Counted from the first letter of the stretch, positions 29,421 to 38,501 are shown. The stretch is 64,000 nt of DNA from Marinomonas mediterranea MMB-1 (GCF_000192865.1 NC_015276.1:4520501-4584500); one strand, 5' to 3'. Notes: generated from the sequence alone by a model not told the origin. A program made the numbers and translations.

Positions 29421-30766
29421 CGATCAGCCTAAAGGATCAAAAGGCCGTTACGGTAGAGGAAACGCTGCTCACGTTAGTGCAGTTAGAGCAAAAAATACGA
29501 GGCGCGAAAAATTTACAAGAATGGCAATTTATCTGCCTTAATGACACGCAGTTATTAGTGCCTTTTCAGCAAAGTGTGTTGTGGATGTTTGGCTCTAAAA
29601 AAGTAGAAGGCGCATCAGGCTTAGTTGATGTCGATTCCAATGCCCCGTTTTGCAGCTGGTTAAATCGTGTGTTATCTGGGATCGCGAAAACAGAGAAAGC
29701 CGATAGAATCCATGCTATTGAAGTGGCAGATTTAAGTCCTGAAGATGCAAAACAAGGTTCGGAATACTTTTCTACACGATTCATTTGGCTCCCGATTAAA
29801 TCTGCCAAGGGGGATTTAATCGGGGCTTTATTATTATCGAGATCAACCCCGCTAAACCTACGAGATAAAAAACTATTAGGCTTTCTTCTAGAAGCCTACG
29901 GCCACGCTTGGATTGGGTTAACTGGCGCTAAAAAGCCCAAAGGGCAGCGGAAAAAATCCGCACTGTGGTGGTTGCTGGGCCTGCTTGCGACGATTGGGGT
30001 TTTATCACTCCCTGTTCAACAATCTGTTATCGCTCCGGCGGATATCGTACCGCGGCAGCCAAGTGTGTTAAGAGCCCCCATTGAAGGCGTAATCAGCGAG
30101 CTATTGGTTAAACCCAATGAACAGGTTAAGCAAGGTCAACTGGTCGCTAAGCTGGATGCTCAAGCATTAACACAAGAATTAGAAAGCGCACATCAGACTT
30201 ATGTGGTAACCGGTGCTGAGTTGAGAATGGCCCAACAGCAGTCGTTCATTGATGAGCAGAGGAAGGCGACTCTGGCCATTCTAGAAGGCAAACTTCTGCA
30301 AGCAAAATCGGATATGAACTACTTGCAGGATCAGCTACGCCGCACAGAATTTAGAGCACCTCACAGTGGCGTCGCTATTTTTGATGATGCGGGCGACTGG
30401 CTGGGCAAGCCCATGACACTTGGTGAACCTCTCATGACCATCGCCAATCCGGATGAGATCGAGCTTGAGGTGCGCTTACCCCTTGAAGATGTGATTGGAA
30501 TCACAGCAGGCTCTAGTGTGAAATATTTTCTCGATAGCAACCCTAGTGCGCCAATTAAAGCGCAGGTTCGGAGCATTGATTACCAAGCCCGGCCTACTCA
30601 AGATGGGCAATATGCTTTACACCTTACAGCAGTATTTGTGAATGATAATGCGACGCTCAGGTTAGGAAAAAAGGGCTTAGCAAAGTTATATGGGGAGCAA
30701 ACGTCTCTGTTTTACTATGTGTTTAGAAAGCCGCTCACCAAGCTGCGTATTTGGTTAAGTTGGTAG
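29417..30766 (+). CDS. Membrane-anchored HlyD-like adaptor with GAF-like N-terminal region
   Basis: This 449-residue protein has an unusual layout. About 180 cytoplasmic residues (including FIWLPIKSAKGDLIGALLLS and a helix before the membrane) look like a GAF domain. A transmembrane helix near 190-210 (LWWLLGLLATIGVLSLPVQQ) and a periplasmic HlyD part follow, with lipoyl halves LRAPIEGVISELLVKPNEQV near 220 and FRAPHSGVAIFDDAGDWLG near 315. The cytoplasmic part could recognise cargo or a signal. It starts inside the end of the previous gene. The GAF assignment is by pattern only. Confidence 0.7.
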   Translation: MTISLKDQKAVTVEETLLTLVQLEQKIRGAKNLQEWQFICLNDTQLLVPFQQSVLWMFGSKKVEGASGLVDVDSNAPFCSWLNRVLSGIAKTEKADRIHAIEVADLSPEDAKQGSEYFSTRFIWLPIKSAKGDLIGALLLSRSTPLNLRDKKLLGFLLEAYGHAWIGLTGAKKPKGQRKKSALWWLLGLLATIGVLSLPVQQSVIAPADIVPRQPSVLRAPIEGVISELLVKPNEQVKQGQLVAKLDAQALTQELESAHQTYVVTGAELRMAQQQSFIDEQRKATLAILEGKLLQAKSDMNYLQDQLRRTEFRAPHSGVAIFDDAGDWLGKPMTLGEPLMTIANPDEIELEVRLPLEDVIGITAGSSVKYFLDSNPSAPIKAQVRSIDYQARPTQDGQYALHLTAVFVNDNATLRLGKKGLAKLYGEQTSLFYYVFRKPLTKLRIWLSW

Positions 30767-30772
30767 TCAATC

Positions 30773-32893
30773 ATGCTTGATGCAACGGCGACAGAATGGG
30801 CTCCGTTAAGAGAAGATCTGAAACTCTTCGAAGCGCCAGAAGATGCATTCGGTGCGCCGACTTGGACACTAGAAGATCCAATCAGTGGGCAATTTTATCG
30901 CCTCGGTTGGCATGAAATGGAGATGCTAGCACGCTGGTCGCTGAACAGTGCTCAAGCGATTGCTGAGGATATTTGCCAGCACTTGACTTTGCTTGTCTCA
31001 GTAGAGGATGTGAAGGCCTTTTATAATTTTTTGCAGGGTCGCCATTTATTGATAAATACGCGTCTCGCCAAGCCTGAGAACGAAGCGAAATGGGATTCAA
31101 TAAACCCTATTCGATGGCTGTTACGCCATTATTTATTTATGCGCGTTCCCCTATGTCGCCCTGATGCTTTTTTAGCGCTTACCTTGCCTTTAGCGCGGTT
31201 CTTTTTCAGTCGGTTATTTATATTTCTCTCTGTACTTGCGGCTGTTCTAGGGCTCTTTTTAGTGAGCCGCCAATGGCAAGCGTTTACGCACACTTATATG
31301 CACTTTTTTTCTTTTGAAGGCATGTTAGCCCTTGTACTAGCGCTCTTTTTTACTAAGTCGCTACATGAGTTAGGCCATGCCTATACTTGCAAACATTACG
31401 GCGGAAAGGTCGCAACAATGGGCGTTGCTTTGCTCGTACTGTGGCCGGTTTTATACACAGACACCTCAAGCGCTTGGCGGTTAAAAAGTAAAAAACAAAG
31501 GATGTTGATTGGTGCGGCTGGCGTCATCGTTGAGCTGTTAGTAGGCGCTTGGGCGCTGTTGCTGTGGAGTTTCATGCCAGAAGGGACGGGCAAGAGCCTA
31601 GCCTTTATGTTGGCTACGACGACTTGGATCTTATCCTTACTGATTAATTTAAGCCCCTTTATGCGTTTTGATGGGTATTTTTTGTTATCCGATTTTCTTG
31701 GAATAGCAAACTTACAACCCAGAGCTTTTGCTTTCACTCGGTGGAAGATTAGAGAATGGATTTTTGCGTTTAATCAATCGCCACCCGAGATTTTCTCTGT
31801 ACAAATGCAGAGAGTATTGTTGAGTTATACGCTTGTCACCTGGTTGTATCGATTGTTTTTATACGTCGGCATCGCCCTTATGGTCTACCACTTTGCGTTT
31901 AAGTTATTGGGTATTGCTTTATTTATCGTGGAATTGTGGGTGTTTATTGTATTGCCTGTATTCAAAGAATTGAAAGTTTGGCAGCAGAAGAGAAGTATTA
32001 TGAGCTGGAATAAAAACACCGTATGCAGTCTGACACTGTTGGCCCTTCTGTTATTTGTATTGTGCTACCCATGGCAAAGCCAAGTCGGAGCGCCTGCTGT
32101 GATGCGATCTTCTCAACAGTTTAACCTATACGTTCCTGCAAACGCGCAACTGCATCGTTCATTTGTTGAGCCTCATCAGGCCGTAAAGAAAGGACAGAAG
32201 CTATTTGAATTTGTTTCACCGGAGCTGAACCGAGAAGCGGACAGGTTGACGTTGCGTATTACTCGATTGCAAAAACAAGCCGATGTGAATCCATTCAGTC
32301 CGAACGCTTCCGCCAGTATAAAGGTGCTTAACGAGGAGCTTGTGACAGCCAACCAGCGTTTAACGCTAATCAACCAACAATTGGCACAGTTAACCCTAAC
32401 CGCGCCCTTTGAGGGCGTCGTGATGACGCAATCCAATCTGCATCAGGAAGGCGATTGGCTGGCCGCAGGGGAAGGGTTAGGAATGCTTGTTAATACCCGA
32501 TCAAATACCGTCGAAGCTTATATAAAGGAAAGCGATCTCAATCGAATTAAGGTCGATTCTGCCGCGTATTTTATCCCCGAAAGCCTTTCTTATCCGAAGA
32601 TGTCTCTATTCTTAGAAGGTGTTGAAAATATTGCTTCGACTAAATTAACTTCTGCACCAGAATTAGCTTCGGTTTATGGCGGAAGAGTGGCGGCTAGCAA
32701 CGCTAAAAATGACCCAATTCCTATCGCTGAGGAAGCGGTCTATCGGGCTTTTCTAACACCAACAGAACCTAATGCGGTTTCGCCAAATTGGGTAATACGG
32801 GGTGAAGTCTATATTAATGCCAAGGCAGAAAGCCTATTGAGTCAGCTTGTAAAGAGAGTGGTCTCAGTCCTCGTTAGGGAATCTTCGTTCTAG
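30773..32893 (+). CDS. M50 site-2-protease-like membrane protein fused to a HlyD/lipoyl domain
   Basis: This 706-residue polytopic protein opens with a PqqD-like region of about 90 residues. The zinc site HELGH (H198, E199, H202) and the partner motif NLSPFMRFDG (D300) are both intact, as in SpoIVFB/M50 proteases. After the membrane core, residues 430-700 form a periplasmic HlyD-like arm (YVPANAQLHRSFVEPHQAVK, then LTAPFEGVVMTQSN). Such proteins usually neighbour LEPR-type giant proteins and HlyD genes, as here (remembered association). No ABC ATPase is present, so this may be the inner-membrane component of the exporter or a processing protease. It ends by a 4-bp overlap with the convergent kinase gene. 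Confidence 0.75.
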   Translation: MLDATATEWAPLREDLKLFEAPEDAFGAPTWTLEDPISGQFYRLGWHEMEMLARWSLNSAQAIAEDICQHLTLLVSVEDVKAFYNFLQGRHLLINTRLAKPENEAKWDSINPIRWLLRHYLFMRVPLCRPDAFLALTLPLARFFFSRLFIFLSVLAAVLGLFLVSRQWQAFTHTYMHFFSFEGMLALVLALFFTKSLHELGHAYTCKHYGGKVATMGVALLVLWPVLYTDTSSAWRLKSKKQRMLIGAAGVIVELLVGAWALLLWSFMPEGTGKSLAFMLATTTWILSLLINLSPFMRFDGYFLLSDFLGIANLQPRAFAFTRWKIREWIFAFNQSPPEIFSVQMQRVLLSYTLVTWLYRLFLYVGIALMVYHFAFKLLGIALFIVELWVFIVLPVFKELKVWQQKRSIMSWNKNTVCSLTLLALLLFVLCYPWQSQVGAPAVMRSSQQFNLYVPANAQLHRSFVEPHQAVKKGQKLFEFVSPELNREADRLTLRITRLQKQADVNPFSPNASASIKVLNEELVTANQRLTLINQQLAQLTLTAPFEGVVMTQSNLHQEGDWLAAGEGLGMLVNTRSNTVEAYIKESDLNRIKVDSAAYFIPESLSYPKMSLFLEGVENIASTKLTSAPELASVYGGRVAASNAKNDPIPIAEEAVYRAFLTPTEPNAVSPNWVIRGEVYINAKAESLLSQLVKRVVSVLVRESSF

Positions 32894-34266
32894 TTTATTT
32901 CATTAGAGTGAAGTGCGATGCAGACGGTTAATCCCGGATGATTATTGATTAGCGTTAACTCGCCATTATGCAAAGTGGTGATGGCTTGAACTAGAGTGAG
33001 TCCCAAACCATGACCAAAAACATCTTGTTTACTGGTGAGCCGTTTGAAGCGCTTGGTGACAACGGATTGATCTTCTTCAGCAATCCCTTTTCCTTGATCA
33101 GACACCTTGATAAGGGTGTTACCTAATGAAGATTCTAAGCTAAGAGTGATGACTCTACTGTCAGGCGCATACTTAAGAGCATTATCTAATAGGTTGGCAA
33201 TGGCCTGAAAAATTAAGATCTTATCCGCATAAAAATGATATTTTTTATTGGCCACTATGTTTAATTGAATATCGAGGTTTTCTGCCAGAGGTAGATAGTA
33301 CTCATACGCTTCATGGAGTATGTCGTATGCATTTATTTTATTTTTTTGATGACTGACTTGTCCTGTTTCAACCTCAGACAAACGCATAATTGAACGAAAT
33401 AACCTCTGGATTTGTTCTGTTTCTTTAATCGCCTCTTCCAGCTCCTGAAGCTCGTGCTCATCGGTTTTTTCAGACAAGTTGATGAGTTTATGTTGTAAGC
33501 GGGTTAATGGCGTTCTCAGTTCATGGGCAACATGGCTAGTAATGGTACGTACCTCGCCCATTAATGTTTCGGTGCGACTGAGAACCAAATTAATTTCTTT
33601 ACCCAATTGGCCAAACTCATCACCGTTGTTCTTATAGTTGACTCTAACGTCGTGCTTGCCTCGTGCATACTGCTCTAAGACTTCGATGATGTGGTTTACG
33701 CGAAAGAGATTGTGCAGACTGAAAGGCAGACTAATCAGTAAGATCGACAATTGGATGGCCAGCAAGCCGGCACCTGTCATCAAAGGAATAATGCGCGTTT
33801 GTTGCAGCATGGGTTGAATGTTATAGGCATTAAAGTAAAGGCCGCCGTCAGCCAGAGGTGTCAACAACCCGAATAATTCACTGTGCTGGCTTTTTAACGA
33901 TAAAATTTTCGGGGCATTCGACCGGTTGTCGCTCAAAATCAGAATTTGAGCTTGCGTAAGTATCGCCTGTTGGCCATATATCAGCTGATCTTGGCTATCC
34001 AGAATGAATGAAAAATGGTCTTTACGAGTGTCTAGTTGGTAATCGGTGGAGAGCTGATTAGCGAGCCATCTACTGTTGTTAAAAAGTCCTTTAAGTTTTT
34101 TATTTTCAAGGTTTTCAAAAATCATCCCGCGAACATGGCTTTTCATAATATTGCTGAGAACATGATCGCAAATGGGTATGGCGGCAGAGGAAATAAGTAA
34201 ACAAATAAACGCAATGGTCGCAGCTTGCCGAAAACTGCTGCTATGAAGTAATGGCTTTATAAACAC
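32890..34266 (-). CDS. Two-component sensor histidine kinase
   Basis: This 458-residue EnvZ/PhoQ-like kinase has two membrane helices (about 12-35 and 165-190) bracketing a periplasmic sensor domain, then a HAMP linker, the H-box HVAHELRTPLTRL (H248), N-box NLLDNALKYAP, G1 SDQGKGIAEED and G2 GHGLGLTLVQAI. It is complete. The partner regulator lies 3 bp upstream in the same orientation. The pair lies between the export operon (convergent) and the Tad operon (divergent), so either is a plausible target. The signal is unknown. Confidence 0.88.
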   Translation of the reverse strand: MFIKPLLHSSSFRQAATIAFICLLISSAAIPICDHVLSNIMKSHVRGMIFENLENKKLKGLFNNSRWLANQLSTDYQLDTRKDHFSFILDSQDQLIYGQQAILTQAQILILSDNRSNAPKILSLKSQHSELFGLLTPLADGGLYFNAYNIQPMLQQTRIIPLMTGAGLLAIQLSILLISLPFSLHNLFRVNHIIEVLEQYARGKHDVRVNYKNNGDEFGQLGKEINLVLSRTETLMGEVRTITSHVAHELRTPLTRLQHKLINLSEKTDEHELQELEEAIKETEQIQRLFRSIMRLSEVETGQVSHQKNKINAYDILHEAYEYYLPLAENLDIQLNIVANKKYHFYADKILIFQAIANLLDNALKYAPDSRVITLSLESSLGNTLIKVSDQGKGIAEEDQSVVTKRFKRLTSKQDVFGHGLGLTLVQAITTLHNGELTLINNHPGLTVCIALHSNEIN

Positions 34267-34269
34267 AGT

Positions 34270-34935
34270 TTACCCTAATGCATACCCAACGGACCGTATC
34301 GTTCGGATAATTGGGTTTTTAGAACCACCATCGAGCTTGTTTCTAAGTTTGGACAAGTGAACATCCAGCACATTGGTCTGTGGATCAAAGTGGTAGCCCC
34401 ATGCTTTTTCAAGCAACATACTGCGCGTTACCGTCTGCCCCGGGTGCTCAGCCAACACATAAAGCAGTTTGAATTCCTTGTTGGTGAGATCTACTCGATG
34501 TCCAGAGCGAGTCACTTCATGGCGCTCTAAATTAATGATCATGTCTTTGATTTTTATGAAGTTACTCGATGCGACTTGTTTTGTACGGCAGTAAAGTCTT
34601 TCCAGACGCAACAGCAACTCCGCAAAATCAAATGGCTTACCTAGGTAGTCATCCGCTCCGGCTCTCAAGCCTTCAATCCGATCTGAAGTTTGATCATTTG
34701 CGGATAAGATTAAAACCGGTGGATGAGATTCATTTGCCAGCAAACCCAACAGCTGAATACCATCAATCTTGGGAATGACCCGATCAAGCAAGATGACATC
34801 AAACACTTCTTCCTTGATGAGCTTAAGGGCATCTTCCCCATTATCGACTAATTTACACGAGTGCCCTGAGGTATGCAGTTTACTGCTAATCCAATGACTG
34901 ACAGAGGCATCATCTTCAACAATCAGAATACGCAT
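34270..34935 (-). CDS. OmpR/PhoB-family response regulator
   Basis: This 221-residue protein starts at the ATG at 34935 (MRILIVEDD). A GTG 54 bp upstream would add a non-conserved tail. The receiver domain has the acidic pair ED at 7-8, phospho-acceptor D51 (VILLDRVIPK) and the conserved Lys in GADDYLGKPF. The winged-helix output domain covers about 125-221 (LTNKEFKLLYVLAEHPGQTV, then LDVHLSKLRNKLDGG). It precedes the kinase gene and is divergent from the flp/tad operon across a 380-bp region containing Fur-like boxes. Confidence 0.9.
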   Translation of the reverse strand: MRILIVEDDASVSHWISSKLHTSGHSCKLVDNGEDALKLIKEEVFDVILLDRVIPKIDGIQLLGLLANESHPPVLILSANDQTSDRIEGLRAGADDYLGKPFDFAELLLRLERLYCRTKQVASSNFIKIKDMIINLERHEVTRSGHRVDLTNKEFKLLYVLAEHPGQTVTRSMLLEKAWGYHFDPQTNVLDVHLSKLRNKLDGGSKNPIIRTIRSVGYALG

Positions 34936-35012
34936 AATAGTAATCTCGGCAAGGGTTGAATTTATGGGTTTTGAAACTTTGGTTTTCACACAATAGTTTG
35001 CTGGACTTTAAA

Positions 35013-35031
35013 TTAAACGATAATCATTATC
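35013..35031. promoter_or_regulatory. Fur box candidate
   Basis: The last 13 bases, gataatcattatc, are a perfect palindrome identical to the core of the Fur consensus; the 19-bp window matches at 15 positions by hand alignment. It lies about 80 bp upstream of the response-regulator start. Confidence 0.6.
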
Positions 35032-35245
35032 AACTGCATTATCTTTACTTAGCGTTACATAACTTAACTTTCACATTCGTTACTTAATCTTAACTGTTCA
35101 AAAAGAATCCATAGTTCAAGCAGTAAACTTTCAATGTGATGCCTGTTTGTCCTATGTGAAATTCAGGGGTTCATCCTACCAACGGCCACGCAACAAGAGC
35201 CAGCCTGTATTCATTAAGCATTCTTAATGCTTTGCCTATTGTATC

Positions 35246-35264
35246 GCTAATGAGAATCAATCTT
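35246..35264. promoter_or_regulatory. Fur box candidate before flp
   Basis: gctaatgagaatcaatctt matches the 19-bp Fur consensus at 14 positions by hand alignment and lies 50 bp before the flp start, where it could cover the promoter. Confidence 0.5.
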
Positions 35265-35314
35265 AATATGTCTCGATTCAGGAACAACCACTATTGTGAT
35301 ATTGAGAGGAAGAG

Positions 35315-35512
35315 ATGAAATCAAGCATAAAACGTTTTTTGTCTGACGAGCGCGGCGTCACGGCGATTGAGTACGGCATTCTTGCTGCGGCGATGGCGGC
35401 TGCCATCGGTGTCATATTTGGTTCAGACGGCGTCTTTGTAACGGCACTAAAAGATCGTTTTTCTTCGATCGCCGATCAGATTACAAATACCAACAACCCT
35501 GGCACAGAATAG
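35315..35512 (+). CDS. flp: Flp-type type IVb pilin
   Basis: This 65-residue prepilin has a basic leader, cleavage after G14 (DERG|VTAIEYG), Glu at +5 and Tyr at +6, and a hydrophobic helix with AAAMAAAIGVIF. These are the hallmarks of Flp pilins processed by the CpaA/TadV peptidase encoded next. It is the first gene of the tad operon, with a good AGAGG ribosome site. The mature protein would polymerise into the adhesive Tad pilus. Confidence 0.93.
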   Translation: MKSSIKRFLSDERGVTAIEYGILAAAMAAAIGVIFGSDGVFVTALKDRFSSIADQITNTNNPGTE

Positions 35513-35516
35513 GCAA

Positions 35517-36077
35517 TTGACACCCTTCATGTTTGATTTCGCCATGCCAGTCATCCTGACGTTTGCCTCTTTGTGGGTCATTGTGACGGATCTATTTTAC
35601 CGACGTATACACAATCGTTTGGTGTTGATGCTGTTGGTGCTTTGGCTGGTTTCTGCCGCCCTATCTTTGATTACATCAGACGAAAATAGATCTGCGCTAT
35701 TAGCGGATTTTGGTTATACGAGTTTGGGGGCTGTCGGCGTTTTACTGGTGGGGTTCTGCTTGTTCTTGGTCGGTCAAATGGGTGCAGGAGACGTTAAGTT
35801 GATGTCAATTTTATGCTTATGGGTAGGCGTTGAGCAGCAGCTGACGTTTTTAGTAGTGACGGCGTTAGCGGGCGGCGTGCTGGCCTTATTTTTGCCGTTT
35901 ATTTCGCTCATCGAGCTTGCTGGCGCGAAAGCCATATTGCAGCTTTCAGAACGATATCCAAGTTTCAAAATCCCGGCTCCTATCGCGTTCTCACGTGAAG
36001 GTGTGAAAGGACTGCCCTATGGACTGGCCATATCAGTTGGTTATTTTTACGTCCTCATAAGCCCCTTATTTCGTTAA
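35517..36077 (+). CDS. cpaA: Type IV prepilin peptidase CpaA/TadV
   Basis: This is a polytopic protein of about 186 residues with six membrane segments and both aspartates of the prepilin-peptidase family: D in VTDLFYRRIHNR near residue 25, and GAGDVKLMS near 82 (GxGD). It lacks the N-methylating domain, as TadV/CpaA usually do. The open frame begins with TTG at 35517, four bases after the flp stop; an ATG at 35529 is an alternative. It cleaves Flp and the TadE/TadF pseudopilins. Confidence 0.9.
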   Translation: MTPFMFDFAMPVILTFASLWVIVTDLFYRRIHNRLVLMLLVLWLVSAALSLITSDENRSALLADFGYTSLGAVGVLLVGFCLFLVGQMGAGDVKLMSILCLWVGVEQQLTFLVVTALAGGVLALFLPFISLIELAGAKAILQLSERYPSFKIPAPIAFSREGVKGLPYGLAISVGYFYVLISPLFR

Positions 36078-36095
36078 CACAAGAGAGATTGTTAA

Positions 36096-37043
36096 ATGAA
36101 AGCTTCATCTGTTTTTTTCGTGTCTGGTGCGCTGATTTTCGCATTAGGCGGTGCGCTTCTTGGTAGTGCTCTTTTGACTTCAGAGCCACCGCCAAAAACG
36201 GTAACTAAAGTTGTGCCGAAAAAGCCCAATTATCGCGCGGTGCTAGTGGCGTCAAATACGTTAAGGCCGGGGGACTTTATGAACGCAACGTCCATCGAAT
36301 GGCGAGCTGCAGACAAACAGTATCCAGAAGATGCTTTTTTCCTAAAAGGGTTGGATGAAAAAAGCCAACTGTACGGCGCGACCGTAACGCAACCGATTCC
36401 AGCCGGAACAGAATTAGAAAGCGACTTGCTGGTATCTCCGGGTGAGCCTGGATTCATTGCATCAGTATTAAAGCCGGGAATGAGAGCGGTGGCGATACCA
36501 GCTGATGTAGTAACGAGTAATGCAGGGTTAATCTCAGGTGGCGATCGTGTCGATGTGATTTTGAGTTTAAAAAGAGATTATGAGCAAGGGGCTGATAACA
36601 ATCCACTCGCGACCATTAAGCTTCCAAAATTGGCCTCGCAAACCTTGTTGCGAAATGTCCGTGTCTTATCGCTGAACGGCACACTGGACGCCTTTCGAGA
36701 AAAAGTACAGAAAGTCGAATCAAAGAAAGAGAAGAAAACCGATTCAAACAAGCGTAAATCCTACGAAACCGTCACGTTAGAAGTGCTTCCCAAAGACGTT
36801 GAGCGGCTCACCGTTGCGCGTGAAGTCGGGATATTGCAATTAGCGCTAAGAAGCGTTCAAGGTCAAGACCTTGCCTTGTCTACCTCCCCTGAAAAAGATT
36901 CAAAAGAATCTCAAAGTGAAGTCACCACGTTAGGACAAGTGACTGACATTTATGACAGCTTCAAACCAATGGAAGACGACGATATGACCTCTGTGTTGAT
37001 GTTCCGAGGAGAAGAGCAAGATACCGCAGAATTCATGAATTAA
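36096..37043 (+). CDS. cpaB: CpaB/RcpC pilus assembly protein
   Basis: This 315-residue protein has one N-terminal membrane helix (FFVSGALIFALGGALLGSAL), a SAF domain at about 45-110 (RAVLVASNTLRPGDFM) and the RcpC/CpaB domain thereafter, including MRAVAIPADVVTSNAGLISGG near 130. A charged Lys-rich stretch at 205-225 is an insertion. The family functions in the periplasm at the secretin, possibly binding peptidoglycan. Its position between cpaA and the secretin is the standard Tad order. Confidence 0.9.
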   Translation: MKASSVFFVSGALIFALGGALLGSALLTSEPPPKTVTKVVPKKPNYRAVLVASNTLRPGDFMNATSIEWRAADKQYPEDAFFLKGLDEKSQLYGATVTQPIPAGTELESDLLVSPGEPGFIASVLKPGMRAVAIPADVVTSNAGLISGGDRVDVILSLKRDYEQGADNNPLATIKLPKLASQTLLRNVRVLSLNGTLDAFREKVQKVESKKEKKTDSNKRKSYETVTLEVLPKDVERLTVAREVGILQLALRSVQGQDLALSTSPEKDSKESQSEVTTLGQVTDIYDSFKPMEDDDMTSVLMFRGEEQDTAEFMN

Positions 37044-37090
37044 GTGCGGCTCATGAACCGCTTAGTTAATTTTACAATGGAATTTTTTTG

Positions 37091-38485
37091 ATGTTTTCCA
37101 AATACTATTTTTTAACATTGTTTGCCGTTTGCAGCGTTCAGTCAACGCTCGCTTTTGCCACCTATGATGTGGATCAACCCGCTGATAACAATAGTCGTAT
37201 CGCCGAGTCTCGATTCGAAGAAGTTGCTGTCAGTGGTCAAGTTAAGCTGCACGTAAACCAAGGCACATTGCTTAATTTGCCAAAAGCCGCGTCAAAGGTA
37301 TTGATCGCCAATCCAGAAGTGGCCAGCTTCCAAATGCCTTCACCGGATAATGTCTTCGTGTTTGCCAAAGCACCGGGGGACACAACCTTATATGCGTTAG
37401 ATGAAAACAACGATGTGATTATTGCGGTGACGTTAACATCAGGTTATGACTTAGAGGGATTAACCCGTCAGGTAGCAAAAGAGGTTCCCGGAACAGAAGT
37501 TCAGGTCGGTCCAGCAACAGATAAAGGATTAATTGTTCGAGGAACCGTTCAAACTCCGCAGCAAGCTAAACAAGTCATTAGCAGTGTGGAGTCGTATCTA
37601 GGAGCCAGCACATCAGCAAACGGTCGGGGCGGTCGGGGCGGTCAGAGCAACCAAAGCCTACGAATTGTTAATCAGCTTAAAGTTGCCTTGTCCTCGCAAG
37701 TGAACATCAGCGTTCGAATCGTTGAAGTGTCTCGTAGCCTAACTCACGCCTTAGGGTTTAGTTGGGATACATTGTTTGACAACAACACAGGTTTTATCCG
37801 TAACGGCAGTAGCTTATTCGATGCCTCAACAGGTGTCTTCGATGGAAGTGGTATCTCCTTGGGGGTGTTGGGCGGCACCATAGGCGACGTGGGTGGCGTA
37901 CTTTCAGCGCTTTCTAATGATGGAATGGCGAGTATTTTAGCAGAGCCTAACTTGACCGCCATGTCGGGTGAAACAGCGGGATTTGCGGTGGGCGGAGAAG
38001 TGCCTATCGTGATTCAGACAAACAACAGCGTAACCATTGAATATAAACAATATGGGGTCATTATGCGCATGACGCCAACACTCCTATCACCCAATCGAAT
38101 CAGTTTGCACATTGCCCCTGAAGTCAGTGACCTATCGGATGATGGATCCGTTGTGCTTAATGACACAACAATTCCAGCCTTTAAAGTTCGACGGGCGAAT
38201 ACCACCGTTGAGCTTGCCAGTGGTCAAAGTTTTGCGCTGGCCGGGATGCTTCGAAGCAGTGTCAGTCAAACGGTAAGCGGCGTCCCTGGCTTACGCAGTA
38301 TTCCCGTACTAGGACGCATGTTTGAAACGGAAATAAATCAAAAGGAAGAAACGGAGCTGGTCATTATTGCAACGGCGTATATTGTCGAACCTACGTCAGC
38401 CAACAATCTTCAATCCCCGGCACAAGGCATCAGCACGATTGACGCGCATTTACCGCCTTTAGCATCGGCCGGTTATTTATATTGA
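37091..38485 (+). CDS. cpaC: CpaC/RcpA outer-membrane secretin
   Basis: This 464-residue protein has a signal peptide (YFLTLFAVCSVQSTLAFA), an N-terminal pilus/BON-like region (about 45-190) and a secretin core from about 195 with VPIVIQTNNSVTIEYKQYGV and GQSFALAGMLRS, ending in the conserved VIIATAYIVEP. It forms the outer-membrane pore of the Tad pilus. A small in-frame DNA repeat gives GRGGRGG near residue 178 in the linker. ATG at 37091 is preferred to the preceding TTG. Confidence 0.92.
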   Translation: MFSKYYFLTLFAVCSVQSTLAFATYDVDQPADNNSRIAESRFEEVAVSGQVKLHVNQGTLLNLPKAASKVLIANPEVASFQMPSPDNVFVFAKAPGDTTLYALDENNDVIIAVTLTSGYDLEGLTRQVAKEVPGTEVQVGPATDKGLIVRGTVQTPQQAKQVISSVESYLGASTSANGRGGRGGQSNQSLRIVNQLKVALSSQVNISVRIVEVSRSLTHALGFSWDTLFDNNTGFIRNGSSLFDASTGVFDGSGISLGVLGGTIGDVGGVLSALSNDGMASILAEPNLTAMSGETAGFAVGGEVPIVIQTNNSVTIEYKQYGVIMRMTPTLLSPNRISLHIAPEVSDLSDDGSVVLNDTTIPAFKVRRANTTVELASGQSFALAGMLRSSVSQTVSGVPGLRSIPVLGRMFETEINQKEETELVIIATAYIVEPTSANNLQSPAQGISTIDAHLPPLASAGYLY

Positions 38486-38501
38486 TCAAGAGGGTTCTAG
38501 T

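Larger units (their letters stand above)
34936..35314. promoter_or_regulatory. Divergent control region between the two-component system and the Tad operon
   Basis: A 379-bp AT-rich gap. It contains a strong Fur-type box at 35013-35031 nearer the regulator gene and a second at 35246-35264 before flp. The centre (35060-35230) has no structure that I recognise. AGAGGAAGAG supplies the flp ribosome site. Confidence 0.6.

Noticed and set aside
17452..32893. A classical type I secretion operon with HlyB
   Set aside because: No ABC ATPase motifs (Walker A plus LSGGQ) were found in any frame-bearing gene of the region.
37623..37648. ggtcgggg tandem repeat in the secretin gene as a regulatory repeat
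   Set aside because: Short, in frame and within a Gly-rich linker; best explained as coding sequence.
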